A DNA stretch of 64,000 bases. It comes from a virus. The notes under the pieces are model-generated. The model ran no database searches. It saw only the letters and a program-made list of their open reading frames with translations, and was not told the origin of the DNA. The position numbers were made by a program, and so were the translations under genes. The stretch spans positions 62,001 to 126,000 of IMG/VR virus record IMGVR_UViG_3300027969_002881; one strand, 5' to 3'. Of the stretch, positions 8,256 through 16,826 are shown one piece after another. Position 1 is the stretch's first letter, and every line of letters begins with the position of its first letter.

Positions 8256-9435
8256 TATCAAACCATTCTATGTATTCTGGAAAAACTGTTCTCCAGTTCG
8301 TATTTCTAATTGAGTCTATGTTAGTTATTGCTTTTCTAAACAATTTAGCATTAGATGTATCATTGGAAATATTAAATTTTAAATTACTATACCAACCGTT
8401 GATAAATTTATGACCCACATTACTAGACTTGACATATTCTTCTAACTTAGTTAGTTCTGGTAGAAATCTATGATCTAATATCTCTGTTCTAAAAAACTTT
8501 TGATGCGGATAATTGTAATCAAACTTTATATTGTAAGATGAAAAGAATTTAACAAAGTCAACTATATTTACTATGCTAAACGGATTTATTGTTAATCTGA
8601 TGTTATGTTGATCTGATTTTGAATTATGTATTTTGAAATTATCGACGAAATTACTCCAAACCAATCCTCCCCTAACATATTCAGCACGTTCTTCTAAATT
8701 TTCTACGCTAGTAGTTATTAGTAATTTAAGATTATATTTGGACTTTAATTCTTTTACCATTTCATAAAAATGAAGTAAATTATGAATATCAACATTTGTG
8801 TTCGTTGATATCGACATTCGTACTGATCTATCTTTGTCTTTTTCACAAAATGTTTGTAATATTGTTTTGATATTTTCATTGAAATTGTCAACAATAAATG
8901 GTTCTCCACCAGTGAGGCCAATCTCCATCACCTTCACTGAGCTAGGGATAGAATCGACGAATTGTATAATATGTTCAAAATTTATTACTGGGTCTATTTT
9001 TTCTTTAGCCCAAGAGAATATTTCTCCAGTATCATTTTTTACCCAGCTACCGTATCTAGCAATAGAACTGCTTAACGTATAAGTGCAATAGTAACAAGTT
9101 TGATTGCATAGCGAGCTGGTTTGTAAATTTAAGTTTATAATGGTAGATGGTATTTGGCGACTAGTTCTCCAGCTAGCTTTTCCGGCTGCCTCTAAATCCC
9201 AACAATCTTTACATCTGGCAGTTTTAATTCCCTGTGATAATTCTGTTCTTGCTTTTATTGTTTCAGTGTTATTGCTAAAATAGTTAAAGCCTAATTCTTT
9301 TACTTCATTGATGTTTAACTGTATGGGTTCAAATTTGCAACAGTGACTCATTTCCCCGCTGATCAGATTTATATCGTAAGAGTTATATAATTCATTGCAT
9401 TTAATCGCTGCCATGGATATCTTTCCATTTGACAT
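8242..9435 (-). CDS. Radical SAM protein, twitch type (shorter N-terminus)
   Basis: 397 residues. The accessory cysteines are C32-C33 (MSHCCKF) and C75-x-x-C78 (RCKDCW). The core triad C110, C114 and C117 (CNQTCYYC) is followed by TGGEPF. It lacks the FCxxPW opening of its relatives and instead begins with an IKCNELYNSYD segment. The first ATG overlaps the upstream SGNH gene by 35 bases; an internal ATG at 9414 would shorten the overlap. A role with the adjacent SGNH protein at 9401-10180 is suggested by tight coupling, because a twitch/SGNH pair also occurs at 28771-30871. Confidence 0.82.
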   Translation of the reverse strand: MSNGKISMAAIKCNELYNSYDINLISGEMSHCCKFEPIQLNINEVKELGFNYFSNNTETIKARTELSQGIKTARCKDCWDLEAAGKASWRTSRQIPSTIINLNLQTSSLCNQTCYYCTYTLSSSIARYGSWVKNDTGEIFSWAKEKIDPVINFEHIIQFVDSIPSSVKVMEIGLTGGEPFIVDNFNENIKTILQTFCEKDKDRSVRMSISTNTNVDIHNLLHFYEMVKELKSKYNLKLLITTSVENLEERAEYVRGGLVWSNFVDNFKIHNSKSDQHNIRLTINPFSIVNIVDFVKFFSSYNIKFDYNYPHQKFFRTEILDHRFLPELTKLEEYVKSSNVGHKFINGWYSNLKFNISNDTSNAKLFRKAITNIDSIRNTNWRTVFPEYIEWFDNEPY

Positions 9436-10180
9436 AATACTCTATGTCTTTACTGGGCACAACAAAATCTGACAACATCAACGGTAATTCAAATCTGTTA
9501 TTTTCTATTGTATCTATTATTTTATTAGCTAGTATCATATTGTTTTCTTCTGATAAATGACACTTGCGATAGTCAGTGAAGTATTTATCGTCTTTTATGT
9601 GACCAAAATTAATGTCATTATTTTTATATTTTTCTACAAAACCTAGACTATGCTGTTCCATAAATTGAACTTCTATTAGACTAGTCTCATCGCCAATATC
9701 TTCAACTGAATCGTTGAAACAATTAATAAAAATTGTATTGTTAGTAGATCTCTTAAGTTTGTCAAGCAATGCATAGTGAAATTCTTTTTCTACTTCGTAG
9801 TCTTTCCAATAAGCATAGTATGTTACCAGACTAGAATAAACATTTTTTAACAACTCGTAATTCTCAGGAGGGAATTTTTCATTACGCATTTGAAATGTCA
9901 ATAGAGATGATAAGTTATTATAGCCCGCTCTAGACACATTTTCTTCTAAGAATTTAGAATATAATCTATGTGTTTCTGTAATTAAAAATATGTTTACATC
10001 GTATTTGTCATGATGTTCTTGGAACTTTTTGTAACTCCAATAAAAGCTAGTACCTTGTGCGGCATAATTAGTAACTGTATTATATTTTTCTTTAACTACA
10101 TCAACCCAAGCAGGGCCTTGAATATCTCTAGACTCAATTTCATATGAAGCAAAGCTGTCGCCATATATTGCTATTCTCAT
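9401..10180 (-). CDS. SGNH/GDSL hydrolase-like protein
   Basis: 259 residues. Block I is IAIYGDSFA with the candidate nucleophile Ser9. NYAAQGTS at 38-45 fits block II. A C-terminal His in YRKCHLSEENN near residue 207 is the probable catalytic His, with no clear Asp at the canonical distance. It lacks a signal peptide or membrane segment. Being coupled on both sides to radical SAM genes, through a four-base overlap with 10177-11352 and a long overlap with 8242-9435, suggests that it acts on the same intermediate, perhaps adding or removing an acyl group. This functional link is inference. Confidence 0.68.
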   Translation of the reverse strand: MRIAIYGDSFASYEIESRDIQGPAWVDVVKEKYNTVTNYAAQGTSFYWSYKKFQEHHDKYDVNIFLITETHRLYSKFLEENVSRAGYNNLSSLLTFQMRNEKFPPENYELLKNVYSSLVTYYAYWKDYEVEKEFHYALLDKLKRSTNNTIFINCFNDSVEDIGDETSLIEVQFMEQHSLGFVEKYKNNDINFGHIKDDKYFTDYRKCHLSEENNMILANKIIDTIENNRFELPLMLSDFVVPSKDIEYYVKWKDIHGSD

Positions 10181-11352
10181 TTAAACTGTTCCTCAAATGC
10201 ATCATGTGTAGTGCCGCAAGTCTTGGCACATACTGCCAGTTTTCCTTCGGCACAGCTATTTTTATTCCAGCTATTAGGGATAATTTCCTGCATAAATTTA
10301 CCTTCAACAACATGCTTAATGCTATGTTGTTTCAAGTCAAGTGAATCTAAGCCAGCTTCATTGATAGCGTTCCATATTTGACCGCCCTTAGCTTTCCAAT
10401 ACCAAACATACATTTGACCAGCTGTCCAACAACACGGTTGTAAATATCCTTCAGCTGTGACATAAATGCTTTTCTCTTCTGCTACTTTACATTTGATAGG
10501 TACAGTGTCCCAATACTTTTCCATGGGCTTTTTCTTTTCTGGATCAGCGGTAAATTTTTGAGCACCAACTCGACCTTTTAATCCATTTACTGTAGTTATG
10601 AGATCATTTGGGTTTGTATTATCCTGTCTTTTAGCAATGTTTTCTAAATCTTTAATAGCGGCATTATGATATTTTGGATCAGTGGGCATTGTCAACAACG
10701 TAGTAGCAACTCCTTTGCGATTGCCAGCCTGATGGTCTTGTTTAACTTCGCCGCGAGTATTACTAAAAAATCTATTACTCTTTTTAATGTTAAACTTTTC
10801 AAAGCCCATCTTAGTTGCTAATGTCTGTGCTTCTTCTACTTGATGTTCATTGTGTGCAAATACAATATAGTCCCAACGTGCTCTGCCGCCCGCATCTATA
10901 AATGCCTGAGCATTTTCCATTATCTTAGTCCACACAGTTCCTTGACGATATAAATGATTAGTGTCTTCTAATCCATCTACGCCAAATATAACGTAACCTT
11001 TTTTTCCTATTACACCCGCAAGCTTGGCCCACCATTCAGGCTTTTTCATACTGCCATTTGTATGCATACTAAGATTAAGGCTTGAGTTATGTTCTCTAAA
11101 ATAAGCAAACGCTTCTAATGTATCTGCAGCTACGGCGGGATCACCATAGTTGCCGCACATATACAATCTGTTTAACTGTTTAATAAACTCTACAGGGAAT
11201 ATGTGTTTAATGTCAGCAATGCCGAGTTCTGCGCCGTGTAACAATGGGCTTACTTCGCCCCCATTTAAATTCCTAGCACACATAGGACAAGAGGCATTAC
11301 ATGCTTCTGTCATTTCTAAATGCACAGTGGTAATATCACTGTAATTATACAT
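10177..11352 (-). CDS. Radical SAM/SPASM-type protein
   Basis: 391 residues. The triad C18, C22 and C25 (CNASCPMC) opens the protein. CGNYGDP, MHTNGS and FGVDGLEDTNHLYRQ follow, and the last segment is shared with the paralog at 6244-7308. The SPASM-like tail has a KCK, then GYLQPCCW, then CAEGKLAVCAKTCG, giving six or more cysteines. Compared with the paralogs it has an insertion of roughly 50 residues between about 210 and 270, rich in Lys and Asn. Its start abuts the stop of the upstream gene (TAATG-type junction at 11352). Confidence 0.86.
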   Translation of the reverse strand: MYNYSDITTVHLEMTEACNASCPMCARNLNGGEVSPLLHGAELGIADIKHIFPVEFIKQLNRLYMCGNYGDPAVAADTLEAFAYFREHNSSLNLSMHTNGSMKKPEWWAKLAGVIGKKGYVIFGVDGLEDTNHLYRQGTVWTKIMENAQAFIDAGGRARWDYIVFAHNEHQVEEAQTLATKMGFEKFNIKKSNRFFSNTRGEVKQDHQAGNRKGVATTLLTMPTDPKYHNAAIKDLENIAKRQDNTNPNDLITTVNGLKGRVGAQKFTADPEKKKPMEKYWDTVPIKCKVAEEKSIYVTAEGYLQPCCWTAGQMYVWYWKAKGGQIWNAINEAGLDSLDLKQHSIKHVVEGKFMQEIIPNSWNKNSCAEGKLAVCAKTCGTTHDAFEEQFK

Positions 11353-12209
11353 TATTTTACTCCGTAAAGAGCGTACCTTTTATATTTAGGAAATGTAATT
11401 TCTCCGCGATAGTAAATTGTTGTCATTGGATACTTTCTTAAAAAGTCTGGCAACGTTTCGGAGTAATTAATATGCTCTTCAATGGGATCGCTGTTATTTT
11501 CGATGAACACAGTTGTACCTGACTTTAATTTGTTAAACCATTCGGTGTCCATATGTTCACTGCTGGTATTGATAACCAAGTCTGCATCTAGAATCTTATC
11601 ATAGAAGGTTAGATTGTTTTCATGGTCAAAACAATCGTTGATAGATTTATTTTCAACGTAAGCATCTGGATTAATAATTTCTATCAATTCGTTGATACTA
11701 GCATCTGGATCAATGCTAAACAATTTGTTATAATTAATGTCTTTAAGATATAGGCTATGATGTGTTAGCCAGCCGCCGATTAATAATACGTTTGTAAAAT
11801 TTAAGTTAAACTTGGACAAAATTTCAGCCATCCATATCTTACTAAGTACTTGACTTTTAGAAAAAATTATAGGTAATACAACTTCGTAACCTTCATCGAT
11901 CATTTTAAAAAGTTTACGAATAAATTCATCTTCTGGCCATATAGAATATAAAGTACCAACAATATCTCTTGTAGTGACTTCGTCTAGTGAACATACATTT
12001 GTGTAAAAATTTAATCGATCTTCACGGAACGCTACTGGATACTTGTTATAGTCATCGGATATTAAATTTTTAAGAGACCATGGCTTTGATTGTTGATCTG
12101 CATATTTTAGATTTATAATATTTCTTATAAATTGCTTTTTTCTTACATCTTGTGTAAAATGAAAATATTTTTCTATTCCAAAAAGCCACGTGATTTTATC
12201 TGTGTCCAT
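11352..12209 (-). CDS. Putative class I methyltransferase-like protein
   Basis: 285 residues, not confidently recognised. Residues 139-150 (TNVLLIGGWLTH) resemble a SAM-binding motif I with a following acidic residue at D167 (FSIDPD). Residues 210-221 (DLVINTSSEHMD) resemble motif IV of Rossmann methyltransferases. The N-terminal 130 residues are helical, with no recognised domain. The loop is IGGW instead of the usual GxGxG, so activity is uncertain. It starts inside the end of the upstream GT-like gene (14-base overlap). It could alternatively be another nucleotide-sugar-binding Rossmann protein. Confidence 0.5.
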   Translation of the reverse strand: MDTDKITWLFGIEKYFHFTQDVRKKQFIRNIINLKYADQQSKPWSLKNLISDDYNKYPVAFREDRLNFYTNVCSLDEVTTRDIVGTLYSIWPEDEFIRKLFKMIDEGYEVVLPIIFSKSQVLSKIWMAEILSKFNLNFTNVLLIGGWLTHHSLYLKDINYNKLFSIDPDASINELIEIINPDAYVENKSINDCFDHENNLTFYDKILDADLVINTSSEHMDTEWFNKLKSGTTVFIENNSDPIEEHINYSETLPDFLRKYPMTTIYYRGEITFPKYKRYALYGVK

Positions 12210-12909
12210 TTAATCCTATCCATTCTTTAAATTTATCTTCCAACCAAACAAAGTCATTGACTTTCATTGTATCATAGTCTTTGGATGCCCAAAGACATCC
12301 TTCTCTGGCGCCCTGTATCGCAAAATATCCATATTGTGTTTCTAATCCTGCTTCGCACCACATTGTTAAACGATCTTGACTTTCCTGGTCATTGTTGTTT
12401 TTATTAATGCCTGCGCTGAGTTTGACTGCTTCCCTAAATGCTGTGCGCCATGTACTATATGGTGTGTAATTAAAACGATGTTCGCTGGCCAGTATGTTTA
12501 GTTTTATATAACCATCTGCTAGAGTAGTTGTCATATCTGGCTTGTCTAGTCTCTCAGCACTAAAGCAATCTTTGCTAAACAATTTGATACCACCATGACC
12601 ATACACTAATCCATTAATAGGATTTTTAGCACGAAATACTGCTACATATTTTGGTTTGAGTTCTATTTGTTTATCAAATGTAAATCCGTCTACGATCCAG
12701 CAATCGGCATCAACTACATAAAATCTGTCAGTACCACATAAATTAGCAACGTGCTTATGACTTTCAAATATTGTACCCACGCTGGCCACTGCTTCGGCCC
12801 ATGGTGCAATAGATTGAAGTCTTTCCCAATTCTCATTAAGGTTGTCTTCGTCTGTGTATAGAAAATATACAGGTATATTCATATCAGTACTTGGGTAAAG
12901 TAAATCCAT
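12196..12909 (-). CDS. GT-A-like putative glycosyltransferase, divergent family member
   Basis: 237 residues. It begins IPVYFLYTDEDNLNENW and contains RFYVVDADCWI with a D67-A-D69 motif, the metal and nucleotide-sugar binding DxD of GT-A folds. It also has NGLVYGHGGIKLF, a block shared with three paralogs at 12884-13909, 13881-14630 and 32451-33422. A STWRTAFREAVKL block and a C-terminal YGYFAIQGAREG block are also shared. It is the most diverged member, because the family's SYDEP opening has become LYTDED. It would transfer a sugar in the cytoplasm; donor and acceptor are unknown. It overlaps both neighbours by 14 to 26 bases. Confidence 0.62.
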   Translation of the reverse strand: MDLLYPSTDMNIPVYFLYTDEDNLNENWERLQSIAPWAEAVASVGTIFESHKHVANLCGTDRFYVVDADCWIVDGFTFDKQIELKPKYVAVFRAKNPINGLVYGHGGIKLFSKDCFSAERLDKPDMTTTLADGYIKLNILASEHRFNYTPYSTWRTAFREAVKLSAGINKNNNDQESQDRLTMWCEAGLETQYGYFAIQGAREGCLWASKDYDTMKVNDFVWLEDKFKEWIGLNGHR

Positions 12910-13909
12910 ATAATGGCAATGCGCTTTGATTTAATAACGCTGGCCAACCTACACCTTTGCCAGGACTGATATTCACATGTTTAAACCATTCACTTTGTTC
13001 AGCATCTAACTCCGCTAGCGGCAAGCCTAGACTGTCTTTTAAATCTGTTAATAATTTACGATTATGACTTTCTAGGTATTCCCCATGATTTAAAATTTGA
13101 GATTGTTGTTCCCAGAATGTGTTAAACCAATCATAGTCTGCAATTACTGTGTGATCGAAATTTTCTACATATAACTTATATGCCGCTAACCTTGCACCAT
13201 ATATAACCCAGGCACCATTTTCAATGTCTCGACCCACTGTCATCCATATTAACCAACGAGCATAATTAGCGGGATACATTTTATGTTTGAAATCTTCTAA
13301 TGGAACTTTGTTACCTTGGTCCAGGCCCATCTTAATACCTTCACGGAATCCTGCTCTAAATGATTGCTTGGCACTGGAGTTATTGTGAACAACGCCGTAT
13401 GTATTATTCATTTGCTTGTAGTTTTCAGGATCCCAGCAAAAGTCTACATTGTTTGTGCCATCTTCAGGGTTGGCAGCTTCATGACTTTTCATATTCATAA
13501 CATGTTCAGTATACCATAGTTTAACGCCGCCATTGCCGTATACTAATCCATTGACAATATTACGACTACTCCAACTTAATGTAGCTTCTGCGATATCAGG
13601 AGTGAGTTCAACGCTTTTAGACCATATAGCTTTGTCTACTTTACAGTCAGCATCTACTGTAAAAAATCTAGGAGCATTTGAAACTCGTCCAGCTTCTTTA
13701 TGGGCGGCGTCGAACCCTTTAACACCATGAACCCTGCGTATCTGTTGTGCGTTAGGATGATTGTCTAGCAAATATTGAAAGTTTTCATCTGCATTAGGTT
13801 CATCGTAACTTAAAAAGACTACAGGGATATCTTTTAATTTTAATAAGGGATTTGGTTCCGTCTTATTAACTTTTATAATTTTATTTCCTAGAGAATTTAG
13901 TAAACTCAT
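12884..13909 (-). CDS. GT-A-like putative glycosyltransferase, paralog family
   Basis: 341 residues. VVFLSYDEPNADENF opens the domain, then RRVHGVKGFDAAHKEAGRV, then FFTVDADCK with the DxD at D86-A-D88, then NGLVYGNGGVKLW. A SFRAGFREGIKM block precedes a C-terminal ENGAWVIYGARL segment. It is closest to the protein at 32451-33422, with the same length and motif order, and less close to the two shorter members beside it. Repeated GT-A-like genes in one run suggest successive sugar additions, or decoration of different acceptors. No membrane segment is present. Confidence 0.64.
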   Translation of the reverse strand: MSLLNSLGNKIIKVNKTEPNPLLKLKDIPVVFLSYDEPNADENFQYLLDNHPNAQQIRRVHGVKGFDAAHKEAGRVSNAPRFFTVDADCKVDKAIWSKSVELTPDIAEATLSWSSRNIVNGLVYGNGGVKLWYTEHVMNMKSHEAANPEDGTNNVDFCWDPENYKQMNNTYGVVHNNSSAKQSFRAGFREGIKMGLDQGNKVPLEDFKHKMYPANYARWLIWMTVGRDIENGAWVIYGARLAAYKLYVENFDHTVIADYDWFNTFWEQQSQILNHGEYLESHNRKLLTDLKDSLGLPLAELDAEQSEWFKHVNISPGKGVGWPALLNQSALPLYGFTLPKY

Positions 13910-14630
13910 TTTTCATCCATTCTAAATCATTAATAACACGCAAGGCTTCGACCTTGCCTGTATTTTTTAATCCATAGTTCCTGCCTTGTTTTGCACCGGC
14001 TATGGCATACTTACCAAAAGGTTGTTTTGCACCTTTAGTAGTCCATATTTTAAGACGTTGATTACTTTCTTCTACAACACGATTTATAGCTTCGTCGTTA
14101 TAGTTTAATTTATGCCTTAATTCTTCGTTGGTTAAATTAGAGGCTAGTTTAACACATTCGCGAAAGGCACTGCGCCACGTGCTAAACTCGTCATAGTTAA
14201 ATTTAGTAATATTACTTACTTGATCAAAGACTTTAATATTTAATCCAAATCCAGTGGTAAAGTCAACTGTGTCTGGATTTTTACTCAGTAAAGATTGCTT
14301 AGGTAACAGTTTAACGCCTCCGTGACCGTATGTCAAGTCATTTATAGGATTTATACTATTCCACAAACAGAGACATTCATTTTCTGGAATATCCCACCAC
14401 TTCTTATATTTACTGGGTGTAAAGAAAAAATCAAAGTCATTTAATATAATTGCATCGCTGTCTACTACATAAAAATTGTTAGTAAGACTACGACGAGCAC
14501 ATTCTTGATGTGCTGCCGTAAAACCAGTTATACCATTGACACGTCGAACATGTGGAACTTTCTCTTTAAGAAGTTCGTAATTTTCGTCAGCGTAAGGTTC
14601 GTTGTAACTAAGAAAGAAAACATCTAGCAT
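13881..14630 (-). CDS. GT-A-like putative glycosyltransferase, short paralog
   Basis: 249 residues. It begins DVFFLSYNEPYADENYELL and carries RRVNGITGFTAAHQECARR and FYVVDSDAII with the DxD at D57-S-D59. LTYGHGGVKLL, STWRSAFRECVKL and YAIAGAKQGRNYG blocks align with the other three paralogs. It ends about 80 residues earlier than the long members, so it probably keeps only the catalytic domain. The ATG at 14630 follows a 24-base AT-rich gap after the carbamoyltransferase gene, one of the few breaks in the run. Confidence 0.63.
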   Translation of the reverse strand: MLDVFFLSYNEPYADENYELLKEKVPHVRRVNGITGFTAAHQECARRSLTNNFYVVDSDAIILNDFDFFFTPSKYKKWWDIPENECLCLWNSINPINDLTYGHGGVKLLPKQSLLSKNPDTVDFTTGFGLNIKVFDQVSNITKFNYDEFSTWRSAFRECVKLASNLTNEELRHKLNYNDEAINRVVEESNQRLKIWTTKGAKQPFGKYAIAGAKQGRNYGLKNTGKVEALRVINDLEWMKNEFTKFSRK

Positions 14631-14654
14631 TATACGAGTATTTAATATTTTTAC

Positions 14655-16127
14655 TCATGATAATACAGGTACATTGTATTTCTTGTAAAAGTCTTTGGCA
14701 TCTTTAAGATTGTTAACCATTGGCTGACCTTTGATGTTCAAGCTGGTATTCAATAACATTGGACAGCCAGTTTCACTGTACCAATTTTCTAATAGTTTAC
14801 GGAAGCCCGGGCTGTCATTTTTGCCCACTGTTTGTACACGACTTGTTCCGTCTTTGTGTATGATAGCAGGAAACTCGTCAGGTCGAGTACAACGAGCAAC
14901 AAACTGCATATATGGACTAGCGGTTATATTTGCGGGCATATCGAAATAGTCATGTACATGTTCTTCTAGGATTGCTGGTGCAAATGGTCTGAATTGCTGT
15001 CTTCGCTTGATTGCGTTGACTGTGTCTTTGATTTCGGAACCTCTAGGATCTGCCAATAAGCTTCGGTGCCCAAGAGCACGTGGTCCGAACTCAGCCTTGC
15101 CGCTAGCCACTCCCACAATTTTATCTCTTGTAAGTATACTAATAGTTTCATCAACTGGATATTCCTCGCCTATGTTTGTGCCGAGATATGCTCCTGGCCA
15201 CGTAACTTGCTCGCCAAAGAAAGCGGCCACTGCTCCGACACTACTTCCAGCATCTCCGGGGTTTGGCATAATCCAAACTCGGTCCCAGTCTCCTGTGATT
15301 TCACTGTTGGCCACACAGTTAAGAGCACAACCGCCCATTAATACAATGTTCTTGCTGGGCAAGTTTGCTCTAGCCCAACGACTAATACCTTGTAGTATTT
15401 CAGTGTACACTTGTTGAGTAGCGGCGGCTAAATCAAATGTATCTTGTTCGCTGAGTAAATCTAAACGCCAATCAGGACAGCCACGATGCAAGTTACGTTT
15501 AAACTTAATTTCGGGTCCGTTGATTACACTGAAGAAATCTTCGTATATATCGGCTTTGTATTTGTTGGGGTCACCGTATGCTGCCATGCCCATGAGAATA
15601 TATTCTTCTTCATTGGGTTTTAATCCTATACGTTGTGTCATAGCACTGAACCAAAGTCCTAGACTATCCGGATAACCTTGTGTATAGACTTTCTTTAAGT
15701 CATTGCCCTGACCTTGCCATACAGTAAGAGTTTCAAACTCGCCAATACTGTCAATAACGACAACTGTAGCATCACTTAATCCGCTGGTATAATATCCTGC
15801 GGCAGCATGACTTTTGTGATGTTCACCGAAGTGTAAAGATTGTGTTAAATTATATTTTGCAAGATACGTTTTAACATCATTTTCTTTAGTTCTGTCGCCT
15901 TGCCCTGCCATAAATTGTCTAGCAGTTTTTAAGTCAGGATTTTCATACCAAACAATTAAGTCTGGTTTTCCATACTGTTCAGCATCCTGTATAATACCTG
16001 CACACAAGTCGCCATCGTTTTTAATTCCGCTATATCGTTCGCTGTGTGCCGCAAATTGTAATTGTTTATCGTGCCAAACGCTAACGGCAGCGTCGTGACT
16101 GTTGGCACTAATTCCCCAAATATTCAT
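14655..16127 (-). CDS. Carbamoyltransferase, NodU/CmcH/TobZ family
   Basis: 490 residues. The N-terminal Kae1-like domain starts WGISANSHDAAV and has SERYSGIKND at about 29-38. HFGEHHKSHAAAGYY at 99-113 supplies the metal-binding histidines used to make carbamoyl-adenylate. MGGCALNCVANS near 265 and AEFGPRALGHRSLL near 348 are family hallmarks, and the C-terminal domain contains LLNTSLNIKGQP. Enzymes of this family use carbamoyl phosphate and ATP to carbamoylate a hydroxyl on a sugar or antibiotic. A phage relative that carbamoylates hydroxymethylcytosine in DNA has also been described, so DNA modification is an alternative. The sugar genes around it favour a glycan acceptor. It is coupled by ATGA to the small gene upstream. 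Confidence 0.9.
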   Translation of the reverse strand: MNIWGISANSHDAAVSVWHDKQLQFAAHSERYSGIKNDGDLCAGIIQDAEQYGKPDLIVWYENPDLKTARQFMAGQGDRTKENDVKTYLAKYNLTQSLHFGEHHKSHAAAGYYTSGLSDATVVVIDSIGEFETLTVWQGQGNDLKKVYTQGYPDSLGLWFSAMTQRIGLKPNEEEYILMGMAAYGDPNKYKADIYEDFFSVINGPEIKFKRNLHRGCPDWRLDLLSEQDTFDLAAATQQVYTEILQGISRWARANLPSKNIVLMGGCALNCVANSEITGDWDRVWIMPNPGDAGSSVGAVAAFFGEQVTWPGAYLGTNIGEEYPVDETISILTRDKIVGVASGKAEFGPRALGHRSLLADPRGSEIKDTVNAIKRRQQFRPFAPAILEEHVHDYFDMPANITASPYMQFVARCTRPDEFPAIIHKDGTSRVQTVGKNDSPGFRKLLENWYSETGCPMLLNTSLNIKGQPMVNNLKDAKDFYKKYNVPVLS

Positions 16128-16267
16128 TTGTAAATAAAAGGGTCTCGTCGGCGTAGTTCTTCTAGGCGTTTTTTAAGTTGTTCTTCATATTGCAACTCTT
16201 CCTGTGTTTTTTGTTTTTCTTCGACAACAGGTTGTTGGTCGGGTTGTTGATTAGTATTGTTTTCCAT
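16124..16267 (-). CDS. Small charged protein coupled to the carbamoyltransferase
   Basis: 47 residues. The N-terminal half is Asn/Gln/Pro-rich and the rest is a strongly charged, probably helical segment (EELQYEEQLKKRLEELRR) ending in RRDPFIYK. The stop overlaps the ATG of the carbamoyltransferase by four bases. A perfect TATAAATA sits six bases before its ATG. It has no recognised domain. Small ORFs do accompany NodU-type carbamoyltransferases in bacteria, but similarity to those cannot be shown here. The heptad-like hydrophobic spacing suggests a coiled coil or a binding helix. It could be a partner of the enzyme, or less likely a peptide substrate. Confidence 0.62.
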   Translation of the reverse strand: MENNTNQQPDQQPVVEEKQKTQEELQYEEQLKKRLEELRRRDPFIYK

Positions 16268-16272
16268 AATAA

Positions 16273-16280
16273 TATTTATA
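16273..16280 (-). promoter_or_regulatory. Candidate T4-type late promoter TATAAATA
   Basis: This is an exact match to the T4 late-promoter -10 octamer on the minus strand, in the short gap between the Pyr-domain gene and the small ORF. Its distance to the ATG is only six bases, so the transcript would be almost leaderless. It could therefore be chance in AT-rich DNA. Confidence 0.4.
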
Positions 16281-16282
16281 GT

Positions 16283-16825
16283 TTAATTAGCAGAATATAA
16301 TTCAGGATATTCAACCAACACATGAATACCTTTTTGTTCGGTGGCTGTTTTATAAGCAGTGGAAATGTCTAAGGGGTTTTTTAAATCATAAAACTTAGTG
16401 TTTGGGCACATACTTTTAAATTCTTCAAAGTAGCTACCTTTATGTTGATGTCCAGGATCTAAGGGCTTGTCGCTGCCTTTGCCCAATCTAATCAATACAT
16501 GAGCTTCTTTGCCAGTCATTAATTCAAATTTGTCCAAGTGATTCACTAATTGATTTGTTGCGCTGATAACAAAATCCCATCTTGGATAAAAGCTAACAAC
16601 TGTTTTGCCGGCCATCGCCAAGCCTAAACTCATACCCATTTGTGTTTCTTCCATTACGGGGAGTTCAATCATTTTGTCCTTAGGCACATTGCCTAATGTT
16701 GTGCTCATTGGATTACCTGCGTAAACAATCTGTTGTCCAATAAAAAGAATATTGTCGTTAGCCGCTAGTACTGTCATAGCGGCAGTCAGTGCATCTTTAT
16801 ATGGCGTTAGTTGTGGTGTTGTCAT
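16283..16825 (-). CDS. E1-beta-like thiamine-diphosphate enzyme, Pyr domain only
   Basis: 180 residues, aligning by motif with the Pyr domain of pyruvate/acetoin dehydrogenase E1-beta. Matching segments are IELPVMEETQMGMSLGLAMAG, with the Glu (59/60) that activates the thiamine ring, and FYPRWDFVISATNQLVNH. LIRLGKG and PGHQHKGSYFE follow, with H126 and H128. The usual C-terminal transketolase domain is missing, because E1-beta proteins are normally about 325 residues. The complementary PP-domain protein is encoded 7 kb upstream at 23814-24443. Together they could form a minimal heteromeric ThDP enzyme performing decarboxylation or two-carbon transfer, for instance to make a branched or keto sugar; that role is inferred. 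Confidence 0.8.
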   Translation of the reverse strand: MTTPQLTPYKDALTAAMTVLAANDNILFIGQQIVYAGNPMSTTLGNVPKDKMIELPVMEETQMGMSLGLAMAGKTVVSFYPRWDFVISATNQLVNHLDKFELMTGKEAHVLIRLGKGSDKPLDPGHQHKGSYFEEFKSMCPNTKFYDLKNPLDISTAYKTATEQKGIHVLVEYPELYSAN

Positions 16826-16826
16826 T

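Noticed and set aside
5281-14643. TACGAGTA octamer in two intergenic gaps (reversed at 5290-5297)
   Set aside because: There are only two occurrences in AT-rich gaps, in opposite orientations, with no consistent distance to genes.
15007-15417. Plus-strand open frame of 136 codons inside the carbamoyltransferase
   Set aside because: It is antisense to a conserved enzyme with intact motifs, has no ribosome site and shows no recognisable protein features.
16124-16267. The small ORF as a RiPP precursor peptide for the radical SAM enzymes
   Set aside because: It has no Cys, no leader/core division and no repeated core. It is coupled to the carbamoyltransferase, not to a radical SAM gene. No other precursor-like peptide was found.
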